Assembly: GCA_001724025.1 (NCBI GenBank) | Contig: MEDJ01000020.1 | Coordinates: 1 to 64,000, forward strand | Source: Acidobacteria bacterium SCN 69-37 | GTDB lineage: Bacteria; Acidobacteriota; Vicinamibacteria; Vicinamibacterales; SCN-69-37 | Direction: 5' to 3' | DNA: 64,000 bases | Shown: piece by piece, positions 8,851 through 16,990 of the stretch | Position numbering within the stretch: the first letter of the stretch is position 1 | Layout: every line of letters starts with the position of its first letter | Made by a program: the position numbers and the translations under genes | Notes under the pieces: model-generated | The model's database searches: none | Told to the model about the DNA's origin: nothing | What the model saw: the letters and a program-made list of their open reading frames with translations, nothing else

Positions 8851-9711
8851 ATGAGCGACACCCTGCAACTCACACGTCGCGCGTTTCTGGCGACAACCAC
8901 GGCCGTCCCGCTGGCACGTGCGGTCGCATCCGCACAGGCGCGGACGACGCGCGTCGGACTCCAGTTGTATTCCGTGCGCGGCGCGTACGAACGCGACTGG
9001 ATGGCAACCGTCAGGTCCGTGGCCACGATGGGCTATCAGGCCGTCGAGTTCTGGGCGCCGTACATGCAGTGGAGCAATGCCCGCGCGCAGCAGGCCCGGC
9101 AACTGCTCGACGACCTGGGCATCACCTGCCCGTCCACGCACAACCCCGCGACGTCGATCAGTGGCGATGCCCTTCAGCGGGCCATCGAGCTGAATCAGGC
9201 CCTCGGCAGCCGCGCGATTATCGTGGCGAGCCCGCCGCCGAAGATGGAGACGGCGGATGCGTGGAAGGCGTTCGCCGAGGCCTGCACGCAGGCCTGCGAG
9301 ACGCTGCGGCCGCTCGGCATGACGGCCGGGTTCCACAATCACGCGGCCGAGTGGCGCGAGATCGAGGGGCAGCGGCCGATGGACATCCTGGCGGCCGGCA
9401 CGCCACGCGACTTCATCCTGCAACTCGACGTCGGCACCTGCGTGCAGGCCGGCGCCGATCCCGTGGCGTGGATCACCGCGCACCCCGGCCGCATCCGCAG
9501 CATGCACTGCAAGGACTGGGGGGCCGGCGACGGGCGGGGGTACCGGGTGGCCTTCGGTGAGGGCGATGCGCCGTGGCGCCAGATCTTCCAGGCCGCCGAG
9601 ACCGTGGGCGGTATCGAGCAGTACTACCTCGAGCAGGAAATCGCGGGCGCGCTCGGCGAACTCGGCATGGTCCAGAAGTGCCTGGATCGCTTCAGGGCGT
9701 TGAGAGCGTAG
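8851..9711 (+). CDS. Secreted sugar phosphate isomerase/epimerase-like TIM barrel
   Basis: This 286-residue AP endonuclease 2/xylose-isomerase-like TIM-barrel protein has an N-terminal export signal of Tat type (TRRAFLATTTAVPLARAVASAQA). Barrel landmarks are GLQLYSVRG (strand 1), MGYQAVEFW, STHNPATS, GFHNHAAEW, LQLDVGTCVQAG and a C-terminal YYLEQE. The acidic and histidine residues in HNH and QLDVG would form the divalent-metal site of the family. Such exported epimerase-like proteins are common in Acidobacteriota and Planctomycetota, with mostly unknown sugar substrates. RBS GGGAGATGAGG precedes the ATG. Confidence 0.85.
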   Translation: MSDTLQLTRRAFLATTTAVPLARAVASAQARTTRVGLQLYSVRGAYERDWMATVRSVATMGYQAVEFWAPYMQWSNARAQQARQLLDDLGITCPSTHNPATSISGDALQRAIELNQALGSRAIIVASPPPKMETADAWKAFAEACTQACETLRPLGMTAGFHNHAAEWREIEGQRPMDILAAGTPRDFILQLDVGTCVQAGADPVAWITAHPGRIRSMHCKDWGAGDGRGYRVAFGEGDAPWRQIFQAAETVGGIEQYYLEQEIAGALGELGMVQKCLDRFRALRA

Positions 9712-9779
9712 GAGGCGGGGAGGCGACGGGCTGGGAGGAGGCTGGAAGGCCGGGAGGCGGGGAGGCCGCCCGGGGGGCG
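9712..9779. repeat. G/A-rich intergenic repeat
   Basis: A purine-rich stretch built from GGCTGGGAGGAGGCTGGAAG-like units begins directly after the epimerase stop. Related copies lie near 15562, 16757, 21515, 33001 and 34215. The many GGG/GGGG runs would allow G-quadruplex formation. No gene is seen in it. Confidence 0.6.
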
Positions 9780-9879
9780 TGTTAGGATGCGCGGAGATTC
9801 CCGGCGGTCGTCGCTGTTCCGCGTTCCGGTGCTCCACACCGGCCCTCCGCGCCTCGTCGGGTCAGCCAAGGAGTGACGC

Positions 9880-10680
9880 ATGCGTCCGAGTACCCTGCTG
9901 CTTGCTGCGTGTTTTGCGAGCCTGTCCGTGCTGCCCGCGGCGGCGGCCGACGGCGTCCTGCTCGTGCAGACGGTCGACGACGGCGCGAAGACGACGGCGG
10001 CGTCGAGCCAGGTGCAGATGGAGCCAACCCGGATCCGCACGGAGATTCACGACGGCGATGGCCGTCGCCAGGTCGTCATCTTCAACGGCGTGACCGAGGT
10101 CCTGCACGTCGTCGATCCCGCCGCCCGCACCTATATGGAGGTGACCCGGGCGGACGCCGAGAAGCTGGGCGGCATGATGTCGGCCGCCATGGCCGCGTTC
10201 CAGCAGCAGATGGCGAACATGTCGCCGGAGCAGCGGCAGATGATGGAACAGAAGATGGCGGGCATGCTGGGCGGCGCCGCGTCCGTCGCCAGGCCCGAGT
10301 ACAAGAAGGTCGGCACCGGCAAGGCCCTCGGCCACGCGTGCGATCAGTACGAGGGCTACATGGCCGGCCGCAAGACCTCGGAGATCTGCACCGTCGCGCC
10401 TGAGACGCTCGGCTTCTCGCTGGCTGACTTTGCCGTGCTCGGGAAGCTGAGCGATTTCGTGCGGCGGATCCTGCCGCAGCTCGGCGATCAGATCGTGGGC
10501 GCCGGTTCACCCGAGCTCGGCTACGCGGGCATCCCGGTCCGGACGGCCACCACCGATCCGCGCAGCGGCCGCACCGTGACGATGCAGGTCACCGAGGCGC
10601 GCCGGGCCACCTTCGACGACGCGATCTTCGCGGTGCCGGCCGACTACAAGCAGACGGTCATGCCGACGATGGGACGGTAG
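9880..10680 (+). CDS. Secreted DUF4412-like protein
   Basis: This 266-residue protein has a signal peptide (MRPSTLLLAACFASLSVLPAAAAD). It has a LolA/LolB-like flavour: beta strands (VQMEPTRIRTEIHDGDGRRQVVIFNG, then VLHVVDPAARTYMEV), a Met/Gln-rich amphipathic segment (AAFQQQMANMSPEQRQMMEQ) and a second half (GTGKALGHACDQYEGYMAGR). This fits the DUF4412 family, whose function is unknown. RBS AAGGAGTG precedes the ATG. The Met-rich stretch could be a metal- or membrane-contact region, but that is speculation. Confidence 0.7.
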   Translation: MRPSTLLLAACFASLSVLPAAAADGVLLVQTVDDGAKTTAASSQVQMEPTRIRTEIHDGDGRRQVVIFNGVTEVLHVVDPAARTYMEVTRADAEKLGGMMSAAMAAFQQQMANMSPEQRQMMEQKMAGMLGGAASVARPEYKKVGTGKALGHACDQYEGYMAGRKTSEICTVAPETLGFSLADFAVLGKLSDFVRRILPQLGDQIVGAGSPELGYAGIPVRTATTDPRSGRTVTMQVTEARRATFDDAIFAVPADYKQTVMPTMGR

Positions 10681-10692
10681 GGCCGGTCGGTT

Positions 10693-11190
10693 CTACCGTT
10701 CGTCAGCCGAAGGCCCGTACAGGCTCGGCACCGGGATGTCGTTGAGGCGCAGGTAGACGGTGAGCTGCGCGCGGTGATGAATCACGTGGTTCAGCGCCAT
10801 CGTCCGCACGACCGCCAGTTTCGGCTGGCTGAAGACCGTCTGCCCGTTCCTCTTGAACGTCCACGACTGCTGCATCACTTCATCGGTGGCCTCGCCGAGG
10901 TGGTGACGGGCTTCGGCGACGCTGGTATCGAAGCGCTCGAGCAGCGCGGCCGTGGTCGTCATCCCGCCGGGATCGCTGCCCGGTGTGCGATCGAACTCGT
11001 CGCGCGTGAGGCCACGCGTGATCCACGCGGGCAGGCCTGCCAGGTGCCAGGCGAGCGTGCCCATCGTCATCGACTTCGGGTGCGGCTTCCAGTCGGCGAG
11101 GTGTGCGGGAACGCGCTCGAGGGCCCGGCGCGTGTTGGCCATTTCGTGATCGAACTCGGGTAGTAACAACTGGCTGATCGTCTGGGGCAT
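10693..11190 (-). CDS. DinB-family protein
   Basis: This ~165-residue four-helix DinB/YfiT-like putative metalloprotein begins MPQTISQLLLPEFDHEM. It has helix 2 with WHLAGLPAWI and the characteristic C-terminal motif NHVIHHRAQLTVYLR, whose histidines are metal ligands in the superfamily along with the upstream His of WHLAG. The frame is open to 11367, but ATG 11190 matches the normal family start. Members include thiol transferases and stress proteins; the role here cannot be told. Convergent with the DUF4412-like gene. Confidence 0.85.
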   Translation of the reverse strand: MPQTISQLLLPEFDHEMANTRRALERVPAHLADWKPHPKSMTMGTLAWHLAGLPAWITRGLTRDEFDRTPGSDPGGMTTTAALLERFDTSVAEARHHLGEATDEVMQQSWTFKRNGQTVFSQPKLAVVRTMALNHVIHHRAQLTVYLRLNDIPVPSLYGPSADER

Positions 11191-11314
11191 TGCAAATTCC
11201 TGAAGATGCGAATCAGACGATTCTACCGCTGTCTGCGCGTCGTCGGTTGCGCACCGCGCGATCGGCGGCGATAATTGCGCAGCGCAACGCCCCGGGCCGT
11301 TGCCGGGACCCGCC

Positions 11315-12358
11315 ATGATTCTGCCGAAATCGAGCCGCCTCACCCCCGCACAGCTGGAGGAAGTCACCGCGATCCTCCAGGCATTCGGCTGCCGCGTGCA
11401 GCCGATCGTCGGCGAGGTGCGGACGATCTACGCGATCGTCGGCGATGAACGCGATGAACTGATGATCAACCGCATCGAGGGGCTCGACTACATCGAGCGC
11501 ATCGATCGGATCCAGTCGCCGTTCAAGCTGATGGATCGCCGATCGGATCTGGCGACCGGACACCTGCGGATTGGCGGGGTCACGCTCGGCGAGGATCTGT
11601 TCGTGATCGCGGGGCAGTGCACGATCGATCCGAAGCATCCCGAGTACTTTCTGGAAACGGCGCAGGGCGTGAAGGCGGCTGGCGCCCACGCGCTGCGCGG
11701 CGGCGTGTGGAAGCCGAGGACGAACCCCTACAGCTTCCAGGGCGACAGCCGATCGCTCGCTGTCCTCGTCGAGGCCGGCCGGGCCACGGGCCTGCCGGTC
11801 GTGACCGAGGTGATGGAACCCGAGCACATCTCGATCGCCCTCGACGCGGGGGTCGACGTGCTGCAGATCGGGGCGCGCAACGCCCTGAACTATTCGCTGC
11901 TGCGGCAGGTGGGCCGGGCGATTGCCGGACGGCCGACCGCCGTCCTGCTCAAACGCAGTCTGCACATGGGGCCGGTGGCCGAGTTCATCGCCGCCGCCGA
12001 GTACATCGTGAACTTCGGCAACCCGAACGTGATGCTCTGCCCGCGCGGGACGGCGCCCACGCTCGATGGATATCGCAACTACCCGGACGAGAGCATCACC
12101 CCGCTCATCAAGGAACGCACCTGGGCCGCCGTCGTCGTCGACCCGTCACACTCGGTCGGCAAGGCCGCGTACGTGCCGGCGTGCGCGCTGGCCGCCGTGG
12201 CGTACGGGGCCGACGGGCTCTGCATCGAAACGCACGTCAGCCCCAGCCACGGCATCGGTGACGATCCCAAGCAGTCGATCACGCCGACCGTGCTGGCCGA
12301 CGTCATCCGCCAGGCCCGCATCATCCACGATCTGCGGCGAACGACGGTGAACAGCTGA
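11315..12358 (+). CDS. aroF: 3-deoxy-7-phosphoheptulonate synthase, type I-beta with N-terminal regulatory domain
   Basis: DAHP synthase condenses phosphoenolpyruvate and erythrose 4-phosphate in the first step of the shikimate pathway. This 347-residue protein has an N-terminal ~80-residue ferredoxin-like/ACT-like domain (LEEVTAILQAFGCRVQPIVG) and a KDO8P-synthase-like barrel: AGQCTI, ALRGGVWKPRTNPYSFQG, VTEVMEP, VLQIGARN, LLKRSLHMG, NVMLCPRG, VVVDPSHSVGK, IETHVSP. The Cys of AGQC, the KPRT loop, DPSHS and ETH are the expected catalytic or metal residues; the usual AGPC reads AGQC. Start ATG 11315. It is not homologous in subfamily to the second DAHP synthase at 15646. Confidence 0.9.
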   Translation: MILPKSSRLTPAQLEEVTAILQAFGCRVQPIVGEVRTIYAIVGDERDELMINRIEGLDYIERIDRIQSPFKLMDRRSDLATGHLRIGGVTLGEDLFVIAGQCTIDPKHPEYFLETAQGVKAAGAHALRGGVWKPRTNPYSFQGDSRSLAVLVEAGRATGLPVVTEVMEPEHISIALDAGVDVLQIGARNALNYSLLRQVGRAIAGRPTAVLLKRSLHMGPVAEFIAAAEYIVNFGNPNVMLCPRGTAPTLDGYRNYPDESITPLIKERTWAAVVVDPSHSVGKAAYVPACALAAVAYGADGLCIETHVSPSHGIGDDPKQSITPTVLADVIRQARIIHDLRRTTVNS

Positions 12359-12380
12359 TCGGTAGCCGGTGGTCGATCGT

Positions 12381-14117
12381 CTATGGCCGGTGCAGCGAGT
12401 ACACGCGGCTGTCGGTGCCGATGTACTCGACGCGCAACCAGTCATGGTACTGCGCGAACCGCGCCTCCGCGTCGGCCCGTTCCCCGGGGGCCGGATACAG
12501 ATCCGGGTGGAACACGATGTAGGTCACGCCCAGGTCCACGAGCGCGTTCAGGCTTTCTTCGTCGGGAAAGCGCACCAGCTTCGGGTGCAGTTCGGTGTAG
12601 TGCTGCGGTTCGGCGCCGCTGAAGCCGTGGACGATCTTCTGCCAGTGCGCCGTCGAGTGCAGCATGTACAACGTATTGCGCCTCGACTGCGTCACGACGT
12701 CGAGTGAGTCGGGGATCGGGATTTCGGCGACCACGAACGGCTTGGGCCGGCCGTTCAGCCAGCGGTCGGCCGACGAAGGCGCGATGGCGAACGGGGCCAG
12801 GTCCATCGATCCCGGCATGAACTCCACGACGAGCAGGAGGCCGAGGCCGGCGGCCATCAGCCCGCGTGCCGCCGGACGCATCGCCCGCGACACCCACTGG
12901 AAGCCGAAGCCGGCCAGGATGGCCACGGCCAGCACCTCGAGCAGCACGAACCGCGACGGCACCCGCAGGAAACTGAACACCGGCAGCGCGTAGGTCCAGC
13001 GCCACAAGCCAATCGGCGGGCCGAGCGTGAACCAGAACGCCAGCGCGGCCAGCAGGCCGTAGAACGGCACCGGCGCCGTCCGCCACGCCGCCAGTTTCTC
13101 CGCGCGTGACGCTGACGACGCCACGGCCGGACGCCAGGTCACCAGGGCGATCAGTGCCAGGACGATCGGCAGCACACCGATGAACAGATACGCGTCGGGC
13201 GGTGACGCGGTCACCCAGGCGGGCAGCGTCCCGAGCAGCCACTGGTGCACGGGCGTGGGCGACGAAACGTAGCTCGACAGGCTGCTGCCGTAATCGTCGA
13301 GCTCGCGCGCCAGCGCCGGGACTTCCGCCCGGGCGGCGCGATACGGCAGCAGGATGAGCACGGCCGGCAGGAGGATCAGAGCGCCCGTGATTCCGAGATC
13401 GCGCAGCCGCCTGATCGGCTGGATCGGTTCGCCGAGCACGACGCGATAGGCGAGGCAGGCGAACACCGCCACGGTCAGGAAGACGGCGCCATGGCCGCTC
13501 GCGAGAACCTGCGCCACGTAGAACAGGACCGCCAGGCGCAGGTCGCGCGGCCGCCCGGAACGGCCGAGATACGTGTGCAGGTACGCCAGGCAGAACGGCA
13601 TCCACTGGATCGTCGTCAGGTGCGCCTGCGCGATGCGGAAGAAGCGGGCCGGGGCGAAGCCGAAGACGAGGCCCGCGAGTATGGCGGCAGCCACGCTCAG
13701 GCCCAGGCGTCGCGCCAGCAGGTACGCGCCGATCGCCGAGAGGCACACCGACGAGAGCTGCACGAGGTTCATCGTGAAGACCAGGTCGCCGGTGAGCCAG
13801 ATAATAGGCGCGAACAGGAGCGAACTCCCGATCATGTTCTCCGAGTAGGCGAGCGCGTAGTGCGACGGATAGAAGATGTTCGCGTCGAAGATCGACAGCG
13901 GCTGCGTGAAAAAGGCGTGTGCGTTCCAGCCGAGCGCCCACAGCAGCAGTTCGGGATCCGTGCCCGTGTCGAGCACGTGCGTGGTGAGGCGGACGGGCAG
14001 TGGCCAGGTGAAGGCGATCGTGAGCGCCAGGAAGACCAGCACGACGGCCACGTGTCGGCCCGGGCCCGACAGCGGCGTGGGCGCGCCCGCTGGCGCGTGC
14101 GAGGGGACCGGCATCAA
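12381..14117 (-). CDS. Polytopic membrane protein, GT-C glycosyltransferase-like
   Basis: This 578-residue integral membrane protein has about 12-13 hydrophobic segments, for example VVLVFLALTIAFTWPLPVRL, LVQLSSVCLSAIGAYLLARR and FYGLLAALAFWFTLGPPIGL. The acidic DTGTDPELLLWALGWNAHA in the first loop and the HLTTIQWMPFCLAYL segment recall GT-C fold mannosyl- or arabinosyltransferase-like and YfhO-like membrane proteins. A soluble C-terminal ~130 residues follows. The family is not certain. It is convergent with the DAHP synthase gene, 22 nt apart. Confidence 0.65.
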   Translation of the reverse strand: MMPVPSHAPAGAPTPLSGPGRHVAVVLVFLALTIAFTWPLPVRLTTHVLDTGTDPELLLWALGWNAHAFFTQPLSIFDANIFYPSHYALAYSENMIGSSLLFAPIIWLTGDLVFTMNLVQLSSVCLSAIGAYLLARRLGLSVAAAILAGLVFGFAPARFFRIAQAHLTTIQWMPFCLAYLHTYLGRSGRPRDLRLAVLFYVAQVLASGHGAVFLTVAVFACLAYRVVLGEPIQPIRRLRDLGITGALILLPAVLILLPYRAARAEVPALARELDDYGSSLSSYVSSPTPVHQWLLGTLPAWVTASPPDAYLFIGVLPIVLALIALVTWRPAVASSASRAEKLAAWRTAPVPFYGLLAALAFWFTLGPPIGLWRWTYALPVFSFLRVPSRFVLLEVLAVAILAGFGFQWVSRAMRPAARGLMAAGLGLLLVVEFMPGSMDLAPFAIAPSSADRWLNGRPKPFVVAEIPIPDSLDVVTQSRRNTLYMLHSTAHWQKIVHGFSGAEPQHYTELHPKLVRFPDEESLNALVDLGVTYIVFHPDLYPAPGERADAEARFAQYHDWLRVEYIGTDSRVYSLHRP

Positions 14118-14175
14118 GTGGCATATTCTATGGGGTCTCCGGGACGACGCACACGGTCGGCGGGGGAAAGGCGTG

Positions 14176-15561
14176 GTGGCAGTGGCGGTAGCAGCGGCGA
14201 TTCGGGACGCGATCGGGGCGGCCCAGGTGATTGACGGGCCGGTGATCGACGATCGCTATCTGCGTGACTGGGTGGTGCCGCTGACCAACGGCCGGCCCTG
14301 CGCGCTCGTGCGGCCCCGCACCACCGCGGACGTGGCCGCCGTGCTGCGGATCTGCCACGCGGCCGGCGTTGTGGTCGTGCCGCAGGGCGGGCTGACGGGG
14401 CTGGCGGGCGGCGCGACGCCGATCGACGGCGGCGTCGTGCTGTCGCTCGAGCTGATGACGGGAATCGAGGAGATCGACGAGGCCGCGGCGACGATGACGG
14501 TGCTGGCCGGCACGCCGCTCGAGACGGTGCAGGACGCGGCGCGGGAAGCCGGTCTGTTCTTCGCGCTCGATCTGGGCGCCCGCGGATCCTGCCAGATCGG
14601 CGGCAACGTGGCGACCAACGCGGGCGGCAACCGGGTGATCCGGTACGGCATGACGCGCGACCTGGTGCTCGGAATCGAGGTCGTGCTCGCCGATGGCACC
14701 GTGATCACGTCGCTCAACAAGCTGATCAAGAACAACGCGGGGTTCGATCTCCGTCAGCTCTTCATCGGATCCGAGGGGACGCTGGGCGTGATCACGCGCG
14801 TGGTCCTGCGGCTCCACCCGCAGCCGCGCAGCCAGTCGACGGCATTCTGCGCAGTCGAGGACTACGACCACGTGCTCGGGCTGCTGCGGCACGCGCGCGA
14901 GTGGCTCGGCAGCACGCTGTCGGCCTTCGAGGTGATGTGGCCGGACTTCTACGACCTGATGACCGGCCCCTCGGCGGGGATCGTGAAGCCGGTGCCATCG
15001 GGGGCGGGAGCGTACGTGCTGATCGAGGCGCTCGGCACCGACGCGGTCCGCGATCCGGCGCACTTCGACGAGATGCTCGCGGCTGCGGCCGAGCGTGAAC
15101 TGGTCGTCGACGGGGCCGTCGCGCACTCGGCGGCCGAGGCGCGGCGATTCTGGGAGGTGCGCGACGCGTCAGGGGAGTTCCCGCGTCTGGGGTGGCCGAG
15201 CCTGGGCTACGACATCGGGATCCCGACGCGCGACATCGGCCGGTTCGTCGAGACATGCCGCAGCGCCGTGTGCGGGCGCTGGCCGGAGGCGCGAACGGCG
15301 TTCTTCGGGCACATCGGCGATTCGAACCTGCACCTGCACGTGAAGATGCCCGACACCGTACCGCTCGTCGACCTGCACGGCGTCGTCTATGGGCTCGTCC
15401 GCGACTGGCACGGGACCACGTCCGCCGAACACGGCATCGGCAGTCTGCGCCGGCCGTACCTCGGCTACGCGCGGACGCCGGAGGAACTCGCGCTCATGGC
15501 ACAGCTCAAGCACGCGCTCGATCCGCGCGGGATCCTGAATCCGGGAAAAGTGCTGGGATAG
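14176..15561 (+). CDS. FAD-linked oxidase, GlcD/D-2-hydroxyacid dehydrogenase type
   Basis: This ~461-residue flavoprotein of the FAD_binding_4 plus FAD-oxidase_C type is related to GlcD, D-lactate and D-2-hydroxyglutarate dehydrogenases. It has the PCMH loop VVVPQGGLTGLAGGATP, the flavin-pocket motif GGNVATNAGGNRVIRYG, SLNKLIKNNAGFDLRQLFIG with GSEGTLGVIT, and C-terminal HIGDSNLHLHVKMP and EHGIGSLRRPYL, which carry metal- and substrate-binding histidines. The frame is open further upstream, but GTG 14176 (or 14173) follows a strong GGGGAAAG ribosome-binding site, and conserved sequence starts just after. Substrate not determined. Confidence 0.87.
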   Translation: MAVAVAAAIRDAIGAAQVIDGPVIDDRYLRDWVVPLTNGRPCALVRPRTTADVAAVLRICHAAGVVVVPQGGLTGLAGGATPIDGGVVLSLELMTGIEEIDEAAATMTVLAGTPLETVQDAAREAGLFFALDLGARGSCQIGGNVATNAGGNRVIRYGMTRDLVLGIEVVLADGTVITSLNKLIKNNAGFDLRQLFIGSEGTLGVITRVVLRLHPQPRSQSTAFCAVEDYDHVLGLLRHAREWLGSTLSAFEVMWPDFYDLMTGPSAGIVKPVPSGAGAYVLIEALGTDAVRDPAHFDEMLAAAAERELVVDGAVAHSAAEARRFWEVRDASGEFPRLGWPSLGYDIGIPTRDIGRFVETCRSAVCGRWPEARTAFFGHIGDSNLHLHVKMPDTVPLVDLHGVVYGLVRDWHGTTSAEHGIGSLRRPYLGYARTPEELALMAQLKHALDPRGILNPGKVLG

Positions 15562-15569
15562 GCGGGAAG

Positions 15570-15645
15570 GCGACAGGCTGGGAGGAGGCCGGAAGGCGGG
15601 AAGTCAGGTCTTCCTGCCTCCTTCCCGCCTGCAGGCTCCCAGCCT
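15570..15645. terminator. Large G/A-rich palindrome between convergent genes
   Basis: Purine-rich left arm (GGCTGGGAGGAGGCCGGAAG) and pyrimidine-rich right arm (CCTCCTTCCCGCC, then GGCTCCCAGCCT) are imperfect inverted copies of the intergenic G/A repeat. They lie exactly between the stops of the flavoprotein and DAHP synthase genes. As RNA from either strand this would fold into a long stem and could serve as a bidirectional terminator. No T-tract is present, so termination is inferred only. Confidence 0.5.
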
Positions 15646-16734
15646 CTATCCGACTGCCTGAGTGCCGCGTCCCTCGAGGCGGCCCGACAACGCCTCTGCG
15701 GCAGCCAGCAGCATCGTCTCGGTCGTCTCCCAGTCGATGCACGCGTCGGTCACCGAGACACCGTATTGCAACTGCGCCAGGTCGGCCGGGATCGACTGGT
15801 GGCCGGCGTGCAGGTTCGACTCGGCCATCAGGCCGACGATCGAGCGGTTGCCCGCACGAATCTGCTCCACGCAGTCGCGGAACACAAGCGGCTGGCGCCG
15901 GTGATCCTTGAGCGAATTGGCGTGCGAACTGTCGACGATGATGTTCGGCGCGAGGTGGGCGGCCTGGAGGGCGGTCTCGGCGCGCGCGACGTTGGCCGCG
16001 TCGTAGTTGGGCTTGCCCCCGCCGCCGCGCAGGATCAGGTGCCCATAGCGGTTGCCGCGTGTACGGATGATCGCGGGCCGGCCGAACCTGTTGATCCCCA
16101 GGAACCCGTGCGGACGGCCGGCGGACCGAATCGCGTTGATCGCGGTGTCGAGGCTGCCGTCCGTGCCGTTCTTGAAGCCGACCGGGGCCGACAGGCCGCT
16201 GGCCATCTCGCGGTGCGTCTGCGACTCCGTCGTGCGGGCGCCGATCGTGTACCAGCTGATGAGGTCGCCGATGTACTGCGGCGACAGCGGATCGAGCGCT
16301 TCCGAGCCGGCCGGCAGGCCCATCTTTGCGAACTCGACGAGGAGGTGCCGCGCGCGGACGATCCCCTGATCGATCCGGAACGAGTCGTCCATCAGCGGGT
16401 CGTTGACGAAGCCCTTCCAGCCCGTCGACGTGCGCGGCTTCTCGAAGTAGACGCGCATGACCAGGAACAGGGTGTCTTTCACCTGATCGGCCAGTCGCCG
16501 GAGCCGGGTCGCGTATTCGACGGCCGCACCGGGATCGTGGATCGAGCACGGGCCGATGACGACGATCAGGCGTGGATCGTCGCGGTCGAGGATGCGCTGG
16601 ATGGTCGCCCGGCCGGCAGTCACGGTTTCGGCAGCGTCGGCGGGCAGGGGAACGTCGACCTTCACCTGGTCGGGAGTCGGCATCTCCTCCAGACCGGCGA
16701 CGTTCAGGTTATCGAGGGGGGGCACACTACTCAT
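15646..16734 (-). CDS. aroG: 3-deoxy-7-phosphoheptulonate synthase, class I-alpha (AroG/F/H type)
   Basis: This ~362-residue enterobacterial-type DAHP synthase has VVIGPCSIHDPGAAVEYA (PEP-binding, metal Cys), MRVYFEKPRTSTGWKGFVND, DLISWYTIGARTTESQTHRE, PVGFKNGTDGSLDTAINA, IIVDSSHANSLK and a C-terminal ITDACIDWE-like VTDACIDWETTE. All are hallmarks of the feedback-regulated AroF/G/H group. Start MSSVPP at 16734; the frame runs 15 nt further. It sits within a few kb of a type I-beta enzyme, so the organism has two structurally different entries to aromatic biosynthesis. Confidence 0.93.
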   Translation of the reverse strand: MSSVPPLDNLNVAGLEEMPTPDQVKVDVPLPADAAETVTAGRATIQRILDRDDPRLIVVIGPCSIHDPGAAVEYATRLRRLADQVKDTLFLVMRVYFEKPRTSTGWKGFVNDPLMDDSFRIDQGIVRARHLLVEFAKMGLPAGSEALDPLSPQYIGDLISWYTIGARTTESQTHREMASGLSAPVGFKNGTDGSLDTAINAIRSAGRPHGFLGINRFGRPAIIRTRGNRYGHLILRGGGGKPNYDAANVARAETALQAAHLAPNIIVDSSHANSLKDHRRQPLVFRDCVEQIRAGNRSIVGLMAESNLHAGHQSIPADLAQLQYGVSVTDACIDWETTETMLLAAAEALSGRLEGRGTQAVG

Positions 16735-16756
16735 ACGGAATCGAACCATTATCGCT

Positions 16757-16896
16757 CAAGGGAGGCTGGGAGGCGGCAGGCGGGGAGGAGGCTTGGAGCT
16801 TGGAAGCTGGGGAGCGGGGGAGGTGGCTTTCTCCGAACGGAGCCCCGGACCTTCAGGTCCGGGGGCGCTCCCCGGGTCTGAAGACCCGGGGCTCCG
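16757..16896. repeat. G/A repeat followed by an inverted hairpin pair
   Basis: 16757-16830 is a copy of the GGAGGCTGGGAGG-type purine repeat. It is followed by two hairpins. One is CCCCGGACC (16843-16851), loop TTCA, GGTCCGGGG (16856-16864). The other is CCCCGGGTC (16870-16878), loop TGAA, GACCCGGGG (16883-16891). Both keep the tetraloop and GGAG/CTCC flanks, but the stems differ from each other and from the 7-8 kb copies. The interval 16735-16990 holds no gene. Confidence 0.75.
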
Positions 16897-16990
16897 AAGA
16901 TCCGTGATCGATCGCCGATAGTTATCTCCTCTTGATCTTCGAGGGGTCGCGCCATAGGCTCTCCCTCTCGGAGTGTGAGGGGAGGGCGCG

